The notes under the pieces are model-generated. The model was given only the letters and a program-made list of their open reading frames with translations. It had not been told where the DNA came from and searched no databases. This document shows positions 29,301-44,300 of a DNA stretch of 64,000 nt, one piece after another (positions within the stretch are counted from its first letter, which is position 1; every line of letters starts with the position of its first letter). The translations under genes and the position numbers were made by a program. Source of the DNA: Sclerodactyla briareus (taxonomy: Eukaryota; Echinodermata; Holothuroidea; Dendrochirotida; Sclerodactylidae); the NCBI GenBank assembly GCA_026419785.1, contig JAODTK010003221.1, positions 248,001 through 312,000 of the forward strand. The letters are read 5' to 3'.

Positions 29301-32300
29301 ATTGCACTTGTCTGACACCCCAGTATTGAAGAGGGCTCGATAATAATACCCAGTTCCTATGAAGTGCTGATTACAGAGACAGAAGCAAGGCTATAAAATG
29401 TGAAAAGATGGGTTTTGGAAAGAGGAAGCAATTCAGAGCTGAGTTGATGGACTGAGCATCCTCAACTTCCTGTAGTGGATCATCCTAGAGGGAAGCAAGA
29501 GGAAAACTGAAAAGCCCATAGCCATAAGAACTAATGGAGACATAAAGGAACATCCAACAGAACTGAATGGGAGGGTAACAGTGAGGGGTACGTGTACTAA
29601 TGGACTGGACTGCCATGGGTGTTCAAAGAAGGGAGTGGCCATGCTTCTGTGGAGTTGTTGGGGCCTGTGTAGCATTTGGGGGGCCAGTCATCATATAGCT
29701 GCGATTGCGCAAACTTTGGAGTGGGGTCGTGGGAGGTTAACTTAATTGGTGGGATCGTAGCAGGGATTTCACAAATGTTACCAAGGTCATACTGTGCATA
29801 CAGCTTGGGATTAGCTGGGGCTAAGCATGGAGATATGCTGAACCATTGCCACAGCATGCACTAGCCCGACTCACAGTGTTCATCTAGGTTTATCCGAGTG
29901 CAATTCCTCCGCCGAGTACCACTAGTGCCCGGGGTAACCTCAGTGTCGCATGGTAACAATTAACGCTGCTTTACATCGGGCGGGAAGGAAGGCTCCTCTC
30001 CATCCCTGTATCACCCTCAGTATAAACAATTACTATGCTGCCTGTTATTAATCATGATTCACATTCTCTTACATTTCCGCTTCCCACTCACCATATTAAG
30101 TATGCCTCACACGTTATATTGACTTCACCAAGTTTTTACACTTTTACTCATTTTATCTTGCTAATTATCATTGCTGAGATTATGGAAATTTGTGAAACTG
30201 GGAATCCCATTAGAAGGATTGGTTAAACTCAATACTCAGTGTGGTCCCCCTCTCTTTGTATTTTCAGGAGATATTGTACTCCTAAAATGTTGGGGATGTT
30301 GAATGAGTAACAAACAGAATTCTTCCTTCCTGTGCATTTTTGCCCATCTCACATTTGTCCAACTCAGTTATTCTCAGGCATATTTGCGTCAATGTAACTA
30401 TAAGATTACTAATTCTTAATATCCACTTTGAGCTGATTAACAACATTCTTCTGTGTATTAATCACCATCATTTCCCACCTATATTTCGGGATGGCTGCAC
30501 ACTATATTTTTGCCTAATCAATCACACAGTATTTCTTTTGATTCTTCCTCCCCCATCCCCCTCCCTCTCTCTCCAATGTATCCCCCCTCTCTGTAATCAG
30601 CTAATACAGAGGTGTTTGATCCACCCGCCACTGATAATATCGCTAATGGGAATGGCACCGCTACTACAACCACCGTTAACGATAACCTAGACCGCTTCCG
30701 AAATAGAGTCTCCTCCGTCGTACGGAGGAGGAAATCATCCACCCGCTCTGGAGACTTTGGTATGTACCCACCACCGTTGCCTGTACACCGCCCCCCTCCC
30801 TCTGTATGTTGGCCGGTGGCTCAGAGACCCCAGGCCTTGTGTCAATCAGCTTTGTGTTGTCCTGCACTTGATTTTTACTTGTAGTCCAGCTGCTTGTAGA
30901 CTCAATTGCTTGTATCGATTAGCACATTGTCCAGCAATTCCTAACCAGGAGAACTGCTGCCTATTCATATACTGTGTTCAAGTCTGTTGACGCATGGCTA
31001 CTCTTTGTTGTCTTTCACTTTGTGCGTCCTAATACAAATGAAATGAAATATATTTGTCAACTCACAATCATTTGTTTGGTTTTCACCTACTTCGTTTGTG
31101 CTAAGCCTGTGAGAGTTCTTTGTCAACTCACGGCCATTTATGTTGCGCCTGTGAGAGTCCTTTGTCAACTCACGGCCATTTATGTTGCGCCTGTGAGAGT
31201 CCTTTGTCAACTCACAGCCATTTGTTTTGAGCCTGTGAGAGTCTGTTGTCAACTCACAGCCATTTATGTTGAGCCTGTGAGAGTCCTTTGTCAACTCACA
31301 GCCATTTGTTTTGAGTCTGTGAGAGTCCTTTGTCAACTCATAGCAATTTGCGTTGAGCCTGTAAGAGTTATTCGTCAACTCATAACCATTCATGTTGAGG
31401 CCTGTGTCAGTTCTTCATCAACTCACAGCCATTTGTTTTGTATCGCACAGTTTTTGTTCTATTCACAATAATAGCAGCCTATTGTGAGCTGAACTATTCA
31501 ATGATGTTGCTTGGTGATTCACTTTACCCGATACTCAACAATGAAAACTGTTCGCAAACTCTGCTTTTTTGCTTGGTACATGGCTGATTTATCCCAACCA
31601 TGAATTTTGCACTTAGTTCACAATAATATGTTTTGTGTTTTCACTTCCCAAATGATGACAGCTTTAACATTATTTGTAACATTCTGTTCCCACTTTGTAA
31701 GTTTGTATTGTTTGTCCCACCCAAAACAATAAGACTATTGTTTGTGATCGTTTGCACATGCTCATCAATGAATGTAGCTCTCCTGTGTGTCTGTTGCAAT
31801 GTGAATACCAAGGTATTCTTTTTATTACCCCCCCCCCAGGTTATAGTTCTGTGTGAACAGTATAGGACTGCTTCAGTTAGTAGTAGTACGCTAATATGAC
31901 GCTAATTGTACCTAAATTCCCACCATATATTGTCATGTTTCCTGGCACTTTATAGCTATAACTAATCCCTTTAGTGAATTTGATTTTCAACCTCTCTTGC
32001 ATATGACTAGAAATGACAATTTTTCAACATACCTCTTTCATTTCAATATACCTCTTTCATTTCAATATAGCATTGTTAGCATCGACATCTCTGATTAGAA
32101 TCTCATAGGGGTCTTGTTGATCGCCCACAGAGTCCTCCATCATTGGCGATGTGATATCATTAGCCATTTTGACTCATATGGACAGAAAGTTTCCCTCCAA
32201 AAAAAGCAAGATGTTTGGTTCGAATCTGGCAGTCTTCTGAACTTAAACTGCAAGGGTAAATTCCTAACTGCTAACTGTCATAGAATATTACTCACTTGAA

Positions 32301-35300
32301 GGGCGAATCTGTCGGAGTGGAAGCCCTAAAACCTCCATATATTCTGTTACATTTTGTTAACGACAATATTATTGCAATGTAGAGTAGGTTTACTTCCAAG
32401 ATTTACTTACATCATCTTTTGTTCCTCTGTTTTATCCCTGTTCTATATCTTGTATGTAAAATTGTCAATTTTTATTCCTGCTGTGATCAGATCTCAGTCC
32501 TGATGGCTTTTCAACATCATTTGCTCATATGATATATTACACAGCTTTTTACTTTTTAACCTTCTTTGCTTTTTACAACGTTTGCTCTCTGTTTCGTTTT
32601 GTTGCACACAAAGTAATCAAAAAAGGAAAAGGTGAGTTGCATGCTCTTCATTGGGCTAGAGTTCATTTCCAGCATGAAACAAAACGTTCATTCCCTTAAT
32701 AGCTATTTATAGTGGTAATGCTATCAAGGAAGATTGAATGATGGTCAGTTGAAGGAGCATACCACTAATACAGAAAAAAAAAATTGTTGCGTTTTCATTT
32801 AGTAAATCTAGCCACTCTACTCCACCTGCACGTCTTGTACTTAGTTTCCGCCCACCCCACTATTTTCCTATAAACACCGCATTTCCTCAATCAAACCTGT
32901 TTTTAGAGGCATTCCCAGCGAGAATTAATTGTTACGATTGCATGTTTTCGTATTCTTCTGTTTAGATCCATGTTCATGTAATTTTCCTACCTTTTCTCGT
33001 ACTGAATACATGCCTCAACTCTTTTTTTATATTTTTTATAATGACCATCACTTGAATGTCTAATCTCAAATTGGCAACAACACGGTTTGTTCAAATTGCA
33101 CTTTCCAAAGCATCTATGGTGATACCGAGATGAAGCTCTCACACCTTGCTGCTTTTAATACACTTTCGATGTCGTCTCATCTCAAATTGGCGACCCCATG
33201 ATTTGATTCGATGTATGTTCTTTTTTTCTGCTTCAATTAGAATGGCAAGATAGAATTTTCATCCCCTTGGAACAGTTCTCATTCAGTAGGCATACCTGGC
33301 AACTCCTATGATGGTTTCATTCATCACTTATTTGTGCCTCTGGAGCTGTAGTGCGGTTTTCACAGGAGACATAAATGATGTGCGAAAGATACGAATGTGA
33401 AAAAATGTTTTAAAAATTCTGTGAACATTCCCCACATTCTGGCTCATGATTACTTCTCAGAAACATCTCAAAAGCTTGTCATATGCGTGCAACCTACTCG
33501 CCAGTTGATGCTGTTCACAAAACAAAACCCTGCATAGACTCCAACGGTTTATGGAATGTCTTGCAAAAGCAACAAAGTTCACTACATCTGATTATTTTGT
33601 GAGGCATTGACAAAATTTGCTGTTAGCAGAAACAAACAGTTGTGCGACATGTGTGTGAATATCACATAAAGTATGTGGTATGTTAGCAGGATGATGCACA
33701 GAGAGATTGCATGTACTGCAAAATGTCTGCATGATCCTTGCCCGATGCCTTTGCGTGTGGAGGAGGCGCATCAGTTTGGCAATGCTACATATGCGACATT
33801 CACCAAGCATTGGGGTGACCATGCGCAAACTGTGCAAGGATGGTTCACGTTTCAAATATTGCTCAAATAATTCAGGGGCGACCCCAAATATTTTGTTTGT
33901 CATTTGCATTCTTCACTATTCCATTGCAGGCCCTGTGAAAAATTAACCAATAGCTTTAATTTTTTGAAACTGCTGCCTGTGTCACTTGCACATTTCATCC
34001 CAAATTACTCTGCACCAATCAGGAAACAGTCTTTTCCTGTCTTGGTAAACCTCGTTCATCTCATGATGGCGTTCGGCATGACCATATTCACTATGGTGTT
34101 ATACAAAGATTATTCCCTACAACCTCTGGTGAATGACAGGGAAGCCTCGCTATTTTTCTCTCTGTTTGAAAAAATGAAGAAGACCAGTTTGATCTTGCAT
34201 TGTATTGGCCTCCAGGGGTTGTTCATATTGGACCGGTATGTCCATGGCTTCACTGTAAGCATGACTATGAAAGAAAAAACCTCCACACTTGCATATCTAC
34301 TGTCCTCCTTCCACCGTTGTGCATAGCTTCAACTGTCAGGAGCAGCGGCAAAATGGTCATCCCCAAATGTGTGGCAACTTTGTTGAAGATAGTTTAGTGC
34401 ATGTGTGTGAACATGGTACTGGTGAATAAACAGTTGCTCCAAGCTTCCCTGATGCATTTCACCACCAGGATGGAATTGCTGTATATTTTAGCCCACTTTA
34501 CCTTTCTGGCTTTTAGGAAGTCACTTCATCTTAGAATAGTGTGTGGGATGGGTCATTCATTTGGGATGGGTCATGAACTTGAATGAATGCAAGCTGATGG
34601 TTCTGTGTCCAGAAGGAATGGTGTACTCCATTAGCTATATTATCATTTCAGTGATGAATTAGCGGGGGTGTGTGGGAGGGGGGGGGGGGGGGCTCGGACT
34701 GCTCCAGCCATCTGTACATGAAATGCACATTGTGAAGTCTACTGGTCTCTGTATGCAGCTTCGGTGGAGGAGGGACAAGGGAGAGTGGGGGGGGGGGGGG
34801 GGAGTTGGGGGGGGGGGGGGGTGGGGGGTGATCAAATGTTACTTTCTGTTGGATCTAGATATCAGTATCCTAGACATTCCTTCCCTTTTAAAGCTCTTTG
34901 GCATGTTAAATTGCATGAAAAATAATCCTCAACATTGCATGGCTCTTTGTGAATATAAATGACTAAACTAAACCTTTTCTACTCTATTTTCAAAATGAAG
35001 TGGTCACAAGAAATTCTTCTGTAACCGTTGTCTCATTGTAACTATTAATTCTCTCCTCTTGTTCTCTTACTGTGTATAATGTAGTCATCATCTATATTAC
35101 AATAACAGCAAATAATATTTCTATTGTTAAAGGAACCTCCTTCAGGAGACGAACTTCTGTTAGGATGTCTGTGATGAGAGGTAAAATGAACATACATTGT
35201 TAGATCGCATGAAATCATCCACACGTCGGCAGTGCACAGGGACACAATAGTAGATTTAGACGAAAAATCCCACCAATGTGAGGTCACATTATCAAGAAGG

Positions 35301-38300
35301 CGACATTTTCATGTCACTGTAATCGGCACCGAAACGCAAATTCAATTAACGTCAATTTTGTGGAGTGAATTCGAATGCCAGTACCTGAAGGATGATGTTC
35401 GAGCACAAACGCAACATCTTTATCGCCATATCTGAATTGTAATAATTACAGCTACACTAATTATAGTATATAATCAAGTAGTCACTTTCCATCACCGAAA
35501 CAACAAAACCAACTAAGGGAAAAACTGATATTGTGAGACTTCCACAGATAATATCGTTTTCAAGCTTATAGGGGCTGCTGAACTTTCAGTCAGAAATAGA
35601 CATGGTAAGGTGGAAAAAGATTGTAGTTTCTACCTGTTTTACAACTCCTGAAATTCATTAAATGTAAAATGGAAACATTAGAGGGCGATTTGCTATATTC
35701 AATGAATATTCAGCATGAAGCCTACACTACTATTACATCAGTGTCAAGAATTTTCTGCTTCATACTTTTAAAAAGCAGAAAAAAGCATTTCCCTTGCACA
35801 ACCAACATGAAAACCTTGAAGAAAGCCGAATTTGACATTTAGAAAGCAGAAGTCTTGCCTCGATAGTACATCATTTTGATAAGAGCTGTCTGTAGTAACA
35901 TACATCTACAATGCACCACTACTCCTGCAACTCACTTCCAATGCTAAAATGGTGGTTGACTGAATTAGCACAAATAGGTCATCTTTTTCGATCCCCTGTC
36001 AGTCTGACTGGGCCTCCATTTCGGTCATCCTTTGTCTCTCTCTAAGGCTCTTCTACCCCGCCCCCCCTTCAACACTTGTCCTATCCTATTGCAGAATAGT
36101 GGATAGCCTGCAATGCTTCAGAGTTCCCTTTTCACTACACAGTTCTTCAAACTTTAGACTACCTGACTAAGGTTTTTGCACTAGTCCAACTCACCACACT
36201 GCCCAAGTTTTCCCAAAGCCTATTAAACCAGATTTGCTGATTTATTCTGGTATATTATTTCGGAGAAATAAAGCACCATGGCAAATCTGTGGGAGTGTTA
36301 TATAGTAGAGCTGTCAGGTCTGCTATATTGACAGGGGAGCATGTTTCCTACTTACAGTAATTACTACATCAGATGGTCAAATCCCTTTTGTTATTGCAGT
36401 AGATTGCTTCGAAACTCACATCAGATGTATTCCATAACCCTAAGTCCTGAATTTGAGTTTCAATCACATTTTTGTGGTATATACAATAATTATCTTGTTA
36501 TAAAGGGGAATGATGTTGCTACACATTTACACAGTAATTGCTGGCCTTTTTTCCTCCATAAATGAGGTATGAAAGGTTTTTTTTTTATGAGTCTTGAATG
36601 CCTTGCATCTCTTGATTGATCACCTTGTTGTGTCACATTGGAAGAATAGAAATTTTACATATTCTCATTGTCTTTCTCTTTTTGACATTAGAAATAGAAG
36701 GTAGGTCTGTCATATTTTTCACCAAGCTCATCGACTGACAGTCAGCTTTACAGTTGAATTTCCGTTTGTAATTCATAGATTTCCTAACTTTGAATATCCA
36801 GTCTTACATTTCCACTGACCTTTATGGTTTATACCTCCCCGAGACCAAAAACTATGGCCAGTGCATACCAGGACCATTGGGTCTTCAGTCGACACAGGGA
36901 CAGATTTCTTGTTTAACTCTTATATTCTGAATTAAATTGAGGCGGGCTTCATTTTGGCCTCCCTTTTTTCTGCTGTCAGAGTTGGCCACAGTGACTGTAT
37001 AAGATGGAACAACCCTCCCTTTCATCACCATGACAACATTCGCAATGAAAGTTAGGGATGCAAATCCAAGGCATCTGATCGCTTGGATATAGCCTTCTTG
37101 AAATTTGGTTGTAGAGCGCCCTCAGTGGGTGACATATGTTGCCTACAGCATAATAAAGGGTTGAAGTTATCGCAAGGACAATCAAAGAAATACCCTGAAG
37201 AAGAACTAACGAAGAATGATGTGGCGTCACCCGCTATCAGCTCCCACTATTATTAACTCATATAAGTAGTAGTCCACAGTGTAAACAGCCTTCAATATTT
37301 ACAACCCATTCCCTTGCCTCTATTTTCAACAGTCGTATTATTGTGAACTGTTCATGCAATTGGAACTCCTTTAGTGTAACACTTGGCATCACACATCTCT
37401 ACTGCTGTCGCAAGTTTATTTTCAAAATAATGCATGTTTTGTTCCTACACTTTCATCTCACCTTCTGAAGCTTGTTTGTGTATTTCATTGTTTGTATTTG
37501 TAGGTCAGTGGCAGTTCACCGTGCACAGCCGTACTGCCTCGTACAACCTGTACACTACCACCAGCGGAGCGCCTGGCGTGGACCTACGCCTACAGGATGT
37601 CATCGACAGCAAGCCGCCCTTCGAAACACCATTCCAGATACTCATCAAACAGATCAGTGTAAGATTATCAAATTAAAAGCTGGCAGGCACCAATGTCTAA
37701 AGTGAAGCAAATACTGATAATGTGAACTTGTCAGTTTACCCTTGTCAAGGTCCCCACTTCTATTGAGGTGTACATTAACCACTACACCAATGTACTAACG
37801 GTATAAATTTCCCTGCCACATAAAAGAGTTTCGTCCCTTTCAAATCTACGGCAGATGCTTACGCCTACAAAAAAAAATCATTCTACCAATGTGGTCTGGA
37901 GTTGTTTTAACAACTTAGAATGTAATATTGACCTAATTAATGGATAGTCCTTGTATTTGAATTTTAGGACCTCAGTTTTTTCAACTCTCAAGGCATTGGG
38001 ACTTGGTTCAAACATGTGCCACACAGTAGTTAGACCTGAAACAACATATTCACACAGACAAATGATCCTCCGTCAGCAGTGGTCAGCAGTGTGTGTGTTA
38101 CTCTAGCACACACCATTTTGAAAAACCTGGTTACCGGACGGTGCTCCGACGATCAACTCCGGTCGTCCATCTCCTACTTGGTTTACTGTTCTGTTACGAC
38201 CTAAAAACATACTTCCTGTGCTAGCCCAAGGTGATGGTAAATGGGTAAAACATAAGCCATAATGATTCACTCATCTCGGATATATCGTTGGATCTCCAAC

Positions 38301-41300
38301 ACTCGGGTTCAATATTGGGTTTGATATGTTGTGGGTTCGGGGTGATGATCAAAGTCCCAAGTTATCAATCACCCACTGCACGGAGAGTTTTTCATTCCGA
38401 AAACACTCCATGGCAGTAATGTGTTCATTATGGTATCTTCCTTGCTGAACTAAGAGAGTAATTCTGAAGAATCTGTTCTGACACAAATTTCCGACACAAA
38501 TTTTGGTAATGTGCTCGATTGCCTAAAAAGCTGTTTTGGGACAGGAAAGTATGATTCATTCGGTTTCAAAACTATCAAGCTACAGAGGTTGTCACATGGA
38601 AAGATACTGCACATTTTGTGATGTCAGTGAACCATGAAAATAACTTTGCAATATCACAATAGTAAAAAAAGTTGGCTAATAGGTGTTGTTGATACATGCA
38701 GTTCTCTCATCAAAGAAAAAAGATTGGAATAATTTTCCGTATGGAATATGTTCTTCAACAAGGCCCTTGACCAAGTTACAATTCAGCTTGGAGACACAAC
38801 TTTCCATGAAAACGGTATTGGCCTGTCCTTGTTGACAGTGCTCTCGCAAACTAGTTTTGTCTTATAAAATGGGATGAACCTATGATTGACACACCATGCT
38901 GGGTTACATTCAACCTCGCCCACTGCTGGAAAAATTCGATTCCAAATCAAAAAAAAATTAAAAAAAAAATGAGAACAAATATGTGTAAATGCAAGCATTC
39001 TAAACGACCTTTGGCATTGCTGAAGAAAACAGTTGTGTATCCTTGCAAGCTTGGTGAAGTAACTCCTCTGTATTTGAAAGGCTCTGATTTATTCACAGAT
39101 GACTTTTTCTCTCCCTCAGGAGGCCTCCAGTGAGAAGAATGCCAGGATGATCGACAGGATCTACAAGTATAACCCCATCCTCAGGAAACACACCACACCC
39201 AGGAGGCACCATTACTACACCTGCATTATGGCAAGATACGAGATCGAGTGAGTCACAATATTTGTTGCTGAACTTTCTGTTTTCTCATCACAATGAGCTA
39301 CGCATTCTCTGATAGTTCACTCCTCCAATGGCCTCCTCCACTTATGGGTGTTTATAACCAGCTTGTTAAGTTGAACAGGTGATTCCCATTATTTTTTTTA
39401 TTTTTTTTTTGACAAATGATAAATTTCACATTTTTCACCATCAGACATAGCAAACACTCACCGAAGCTACAACATAGTGATACTATGTGAATTTCATTCT
39501 TTGCTGCAGGCTCAAGGAATCTATCTTGACAAGAATGTTTGTATTTGTGTGTATTGATGCTTTGGCAAACTTTTTTGTGTCATTCTGCACTGGTGTGACA
39601 TCGCATTAAAAGTTTGAAATTCAGTGAGAGGTGGTTGAGTCATGGAAAAGTCATGGAAATTTTCATGTTGTTGCTTCTCGCAGCTGTTTGCCATTGTTGC
39701 CTCGGCTCTTTTGGATGTTTAGTGAAATTCCTATCGAGATGTGATAGGAAAGGTCATGGAAATCCTTCCTTTGTCATGGAAAAGTCATGGAAAAGTCATG
39801 GAAATTGATTCCCCCAGAATCTGCAGAACCCTGTGTTCGTGGGATAAATGTTTTTCAATGCTTTGTACAACATCCAGTTAGTGGCTGTGCCCATACCCTG
39901 CTTCACGATCATCTACGATAACACCCACTTCTAAATAATGGCATCTTCCTGAAATTCAGGCAGGGAATCGCAACGCCTGTGTTCCTCGTTAGTCAGTTAA
40001 GAGATAATTCGGTTCTGACCATGAATTGAGTGGGCCACAATTACCTTACACTCATATACACTTCCATGGGATGAGAAGCCAGGCTGTTCTCCCTGTGGTT
40101 GTAATATCACTGTAAGTGCGAGGGCTCTTTGATTGTCATGAGTGCTCCCATATCTGATGGAATCAATGCCCAGTCTCTGCATCTGGATCCACCACTTAGT
40201 TGCAAAAAAGATGCTGCATGCTTGGAATAGATGGCCTTCTTGCCCCTCACAGATCAGGTTTTGTCAGTTTGTCCAATGCAGAAGGAAGTAGTAACATGAT
40301 TTTTTAGTCATGTCTCACCCCACTGTTGCTAAAGTGGACTCTATTCAGATTCGATCACCCGGTCGTCATTACCAGTATGGCCGTACTCCTTAAGCATATT
40401 CCCTACTAGGGTCAAAACTGGGAAAAAAGGAGCGTTCAATTGCAACCCTACGTGCCAAAACCCCGTTTTTTGTCACAAAACTTGGGATTCACTCCCGATT
40501 TTAACTGCCATTGGTCCTGTTTTCCTCCAGAAAGACATGGTTACACCACTCTACATGAGGAGGCTATCCGTATCTTCACTGCACTCCAGGGAATCCTTTA
40601 GAGAGCATTCCAGACCCCCTTCCCAATCATTCAGGTAAGAAAGTTAACTTCACCTACTCGCATCTAAAAAAAAAACTGAATTAGAGGCTAACAGGCAAGA
40701 AGATTATATTTTTTATAACCTGTAGGGAATTGTCCAATTTCTCTCCATATGATCAAGTGGTTTTTCCAACTTATGAACTCCACTTACCTTGTACAATTAT
40801 CTGCAAAATGGTAAACTATTGCCCTAGGTCAGGGTTGTCCAACCTAACGGCCCGCGGGCCCACGTCCGCCCGCCGCGTATGCGTTTGGCCCCCAGAAATG
40901 CTCTACAAGTGGTGCCCTGTCCCAAGGTTTGGGCTTTTTTTTGTAAAAATGAGCTTCCGCCGAACTTGAAGCCATTTTATTGCGTTGTAGGCTCGTACAT
41001 TGCACATTCTGCATCTAAAAGGTATTTAAAGGGCATTTTCTCGCCCAGAGGGAGTTAGGAAGGGCTACTTAGTTTTTTTCGCTAAATCTCAGAAACCACC
41101 CCTGGACCAAATTTTGCATTCGAGCCTGCCTCATATATCAAAAGAGGATAGCGAAATATTCGATGAAATACAAATGTCAAATAGCATCACAAACAAAACA
41201 TTCCATCAAGTATGATGATATCGAATGACGTTAGGATTATTGATGTCATACAATGAAAAAAAATATCTATTGAAAAAGTTTTGCCAAAATATTCCTTCCG

Positions 41301-44300
41301 GCACCATCATTTTTGCCAAACTTCATTCATCTGTTTTAACCAGAAGAAAAAATACATCATTGTCTAAGAAGCAGTGATCAATTTTGCTGCCTTAGACTTC
41401 AAGCAAACAAGAAGGGTTTATTCTTCCCCTTCCCCTTCATCATAATCATTCCACTTGGACCTCCTCTGCAAAAGGTTAGACAACCCTTGCCTAGTATATG
41501 TAACCCTTGTGTAATTGATATCAGGTAGCCGAGATTCATTTATATCACAGGGCAAGTCTTTTATAGGGGTTTATCAGTTTATTTTTTTGTTTCATTCTCG
41601 CACTTTCTCCAGATACAATGGATCTATGGGATTTAAAGTATTGCAGAATAATCTATCAACCTAGTGACTGACTGTCTTGTTATAATCCCTCCTGATCAGC
41701 GGACCATCCATGCTTTTTCTTTTTCTTTTTTCACCTCTAGGGGATCCTGCAGACCTGTCACGACCTGAAGCTCCCGAGAGACGAGGTCTACTGTCAGGTG
41801 GCCAAGCAGACGACCGGGATTCCCGGACCCGGACAGCTCGACCAACTCCGTAACCATGGCGATATGGCTGATGTCGGCATGCATTCCTTCCAAGCAAGAA
41901 AACCATTCTACGGATAATCCGCTTCACATCAAAACAGGTACGTTCCATTCAGCCTGATCGACTGACGGCTCACCTCAACGCTGGACATCAACGAAGTACA
42001 ATGTCTGTGAAAACAAGTATTTTAGCTATGTTGGAAATGTTATACAATCCATTCACGCGGTTCCCGAACAACAAGTTTAGCTTATTCAACAGTGGAGAAT
42101 TTTCAATTCTCACCTCTTTCTGAGAAGTGGTGCTGTAGTTTTTTTTGTTTTTTTATAAAAGCGCCCTGCTTGAAGAAATCTTAAGAAATTTGATGCATGG
42201 AAATAGGCAAAGGGCAATGAGGCGTGTGTTCCACCATGAAGTGAAAAAAGATGCACTTGCATGTTGAGTATATGTGGTGCAGCGCCTGAAATAACAGCAA
42301 CGTTTGTATGGAATTTTAATTGCATAAAATGATGCAATTATATGTGTTCACTTGGTGAAGTTCGATGGTGGGGGGTGGGGGGGGGGGAGGGGGGAGGGGG
42401 AGGTGGGGGGATCTGGGCATCCCAGGTTGAAATGAAAACTCTGAGGCATTGCTATCTCCTGCCAAGCAGTGAGAAGCGGGATGGCGCGCTTGCATGATGG
42501 CACAATGGGCAAGTAGTGCCAATGTTATTTTATTGTCTCCCGGAACAAAGTCAGGCGGGAACACCGATTCACTTTGTTGTGTATGGTCCCACTTCTCGTT
42601 AGCAGGATTTCTCAGAAAGAAAATGTTAGACCGATTTGATGAAATTCGTTATGTAGTATCGGGGTTGGGTGAAACACGATTTTTTGAGAGATTGGGCACA
42701 AAAGACACTAATTAAGTAAGGTCAGTTAGCCTATGGAGTAGTTTATTGTTAGGGTTGTTTAGAAAAACATGGACAGAGGAATGTAGGTGCCTTGGGGACA
42801 CTGATTTTGGCACATAGATGCAAGATGTGAGGTAGATGAACTGTTAGTGTTTTTTTAGTGCAAAAAATATGGAATTAAGTATCTAATTTATGTGGAATTT
42901 GAAAGTTTGTCAAATTTCACGAAAACTTAGTGAATATGGTCTCCTTCAGTCCAAAACTTTTTAACAAAAGACTTGGGTCAATAGAGGTCAATTCAAGTAT
43001 CCTATTAGCATTAATCATGAAAACCTTGGAAGTAGTTGCTTGCTGAGGACTACAGTGTATCTCGCTATAATGATTAATTTGATCTACGGCCAAGTTGTTT
43101 TTTGCTAGACGTCTCATCAACCGCACTCTTTCTCTAGCACAAAGTAGCGTTGGCTGATGTCCTAGTAGCACCACATTTACCCCTGACGGGGTCAGTGCCT
43201 CCATAATGTGTATGAGGTTGCTTTTTTTTGCCCGATCAGGTCAGGGTCCATGTACCCGGCCACACCCAGATGGCCAAGTACGCTGAATACACTGCTGAGT
43301 CATCAAGAGGACCAAGGACCAGGGAGTTTGTGAACCCTGCAGGGACGCGATCAGCTTCTATCATGGTAGGCAGACCTTTCTTAACAAATAATTCTGGGGT
43401 GGATTCTATCGGGGTCTATGCCCTGACCCTTCTTTGCCAGAATAAAAATGGTCAATATGTTGTCTCCAATTTGCTGGAAAATGATCGGGGGACAGGGTTA
43501 CGATCTATTTAAAAAATCTCCAAAGAGAGGCTTTCCAGATCCCCACTGGAGGCTTCGGGACTACAGCAATTGCATTTGGGGTCCGCGCACTGAATGGAAA
43601 TCCCCCCCCCAAATCCCCCCCCCCACCTCCCCACTCCATTTCATTCCTTGGATCAGCCCCTTGCATCTATCTTGGAGGTGATCCTATGTTTGGAAAGAGA
43701 ATGTTTTGTATTAGGACTTGGCATTTCGAACTGTTTATCAACAATCGCAAAAGAGAATTGTGAGGAATCTTGTTGTAAATGGTATACTGTCATTGCAACA
43801 GGTTTGGGACTGACTCATTCATTCAGCAGGTCCCAAAGCATCTGTTCAGAGATTGGTCAAGCGAGGACCTCAGTAATGGAAATCTGCTGTTGTCGGTGGG
43901 GGGGCTGGGGGCATAAGTAGTTGTATGCGCATAACTATCCACTGCTCCATCCAATTTATCTTGGTAAGTCCACTCCAAAATTCCTGAGAAGCCTAGTCAG
44001 GAAAAGTCCAAAGTCTATATGAACAGGGAGCAGAATGTGGGGATGGTATTTTTTGTCTTATGGGGGTTATGGGGGGGGGGGGGAACTTGGGGGTTCATAC
44101 CATATGCTTTGGGAAGCTACCCTCTTATCATCTGTTAGGATAAGCTAAGAAGATGACTAGTCCTAGCTTCATGAACCTTAAGCATAATGCTGAATGGGTC
44201 TATCCCAAGGGATGTCTCCTCATCGCAAATGAAGGATTTTCATCTCTTCATGATACCATCTTGTCATTTGTTTCATAGGTTTAAACCAAGCAAGAACGTC

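Larger units (their letters stand above)
24028..30600. other. Long intron interval, mostly non-coding
   Basis: No myosin exon was recognised here. It contains a block at 25528-26220 with two consecutive medium open frames of unknown nature, an inverted family C copy (26430-26720), an inverted family D copy (27050-27500), a SINE tail (28236-28330) and a poly-C tract at 28090-28101. The remainder shows nothing I can name. Confidence 0.6.

Noticed and set aside
30998..31393. 131-codon minus-strand frame with 14-residue repeats
   Set aside because: Produced by the 42-bp tandem repeat, which is open on both strands.
33904..34326. 140-codon open frame in intron
   Set aside because: No family resemblance and no strong splice signals; AT-rich intron sequence.
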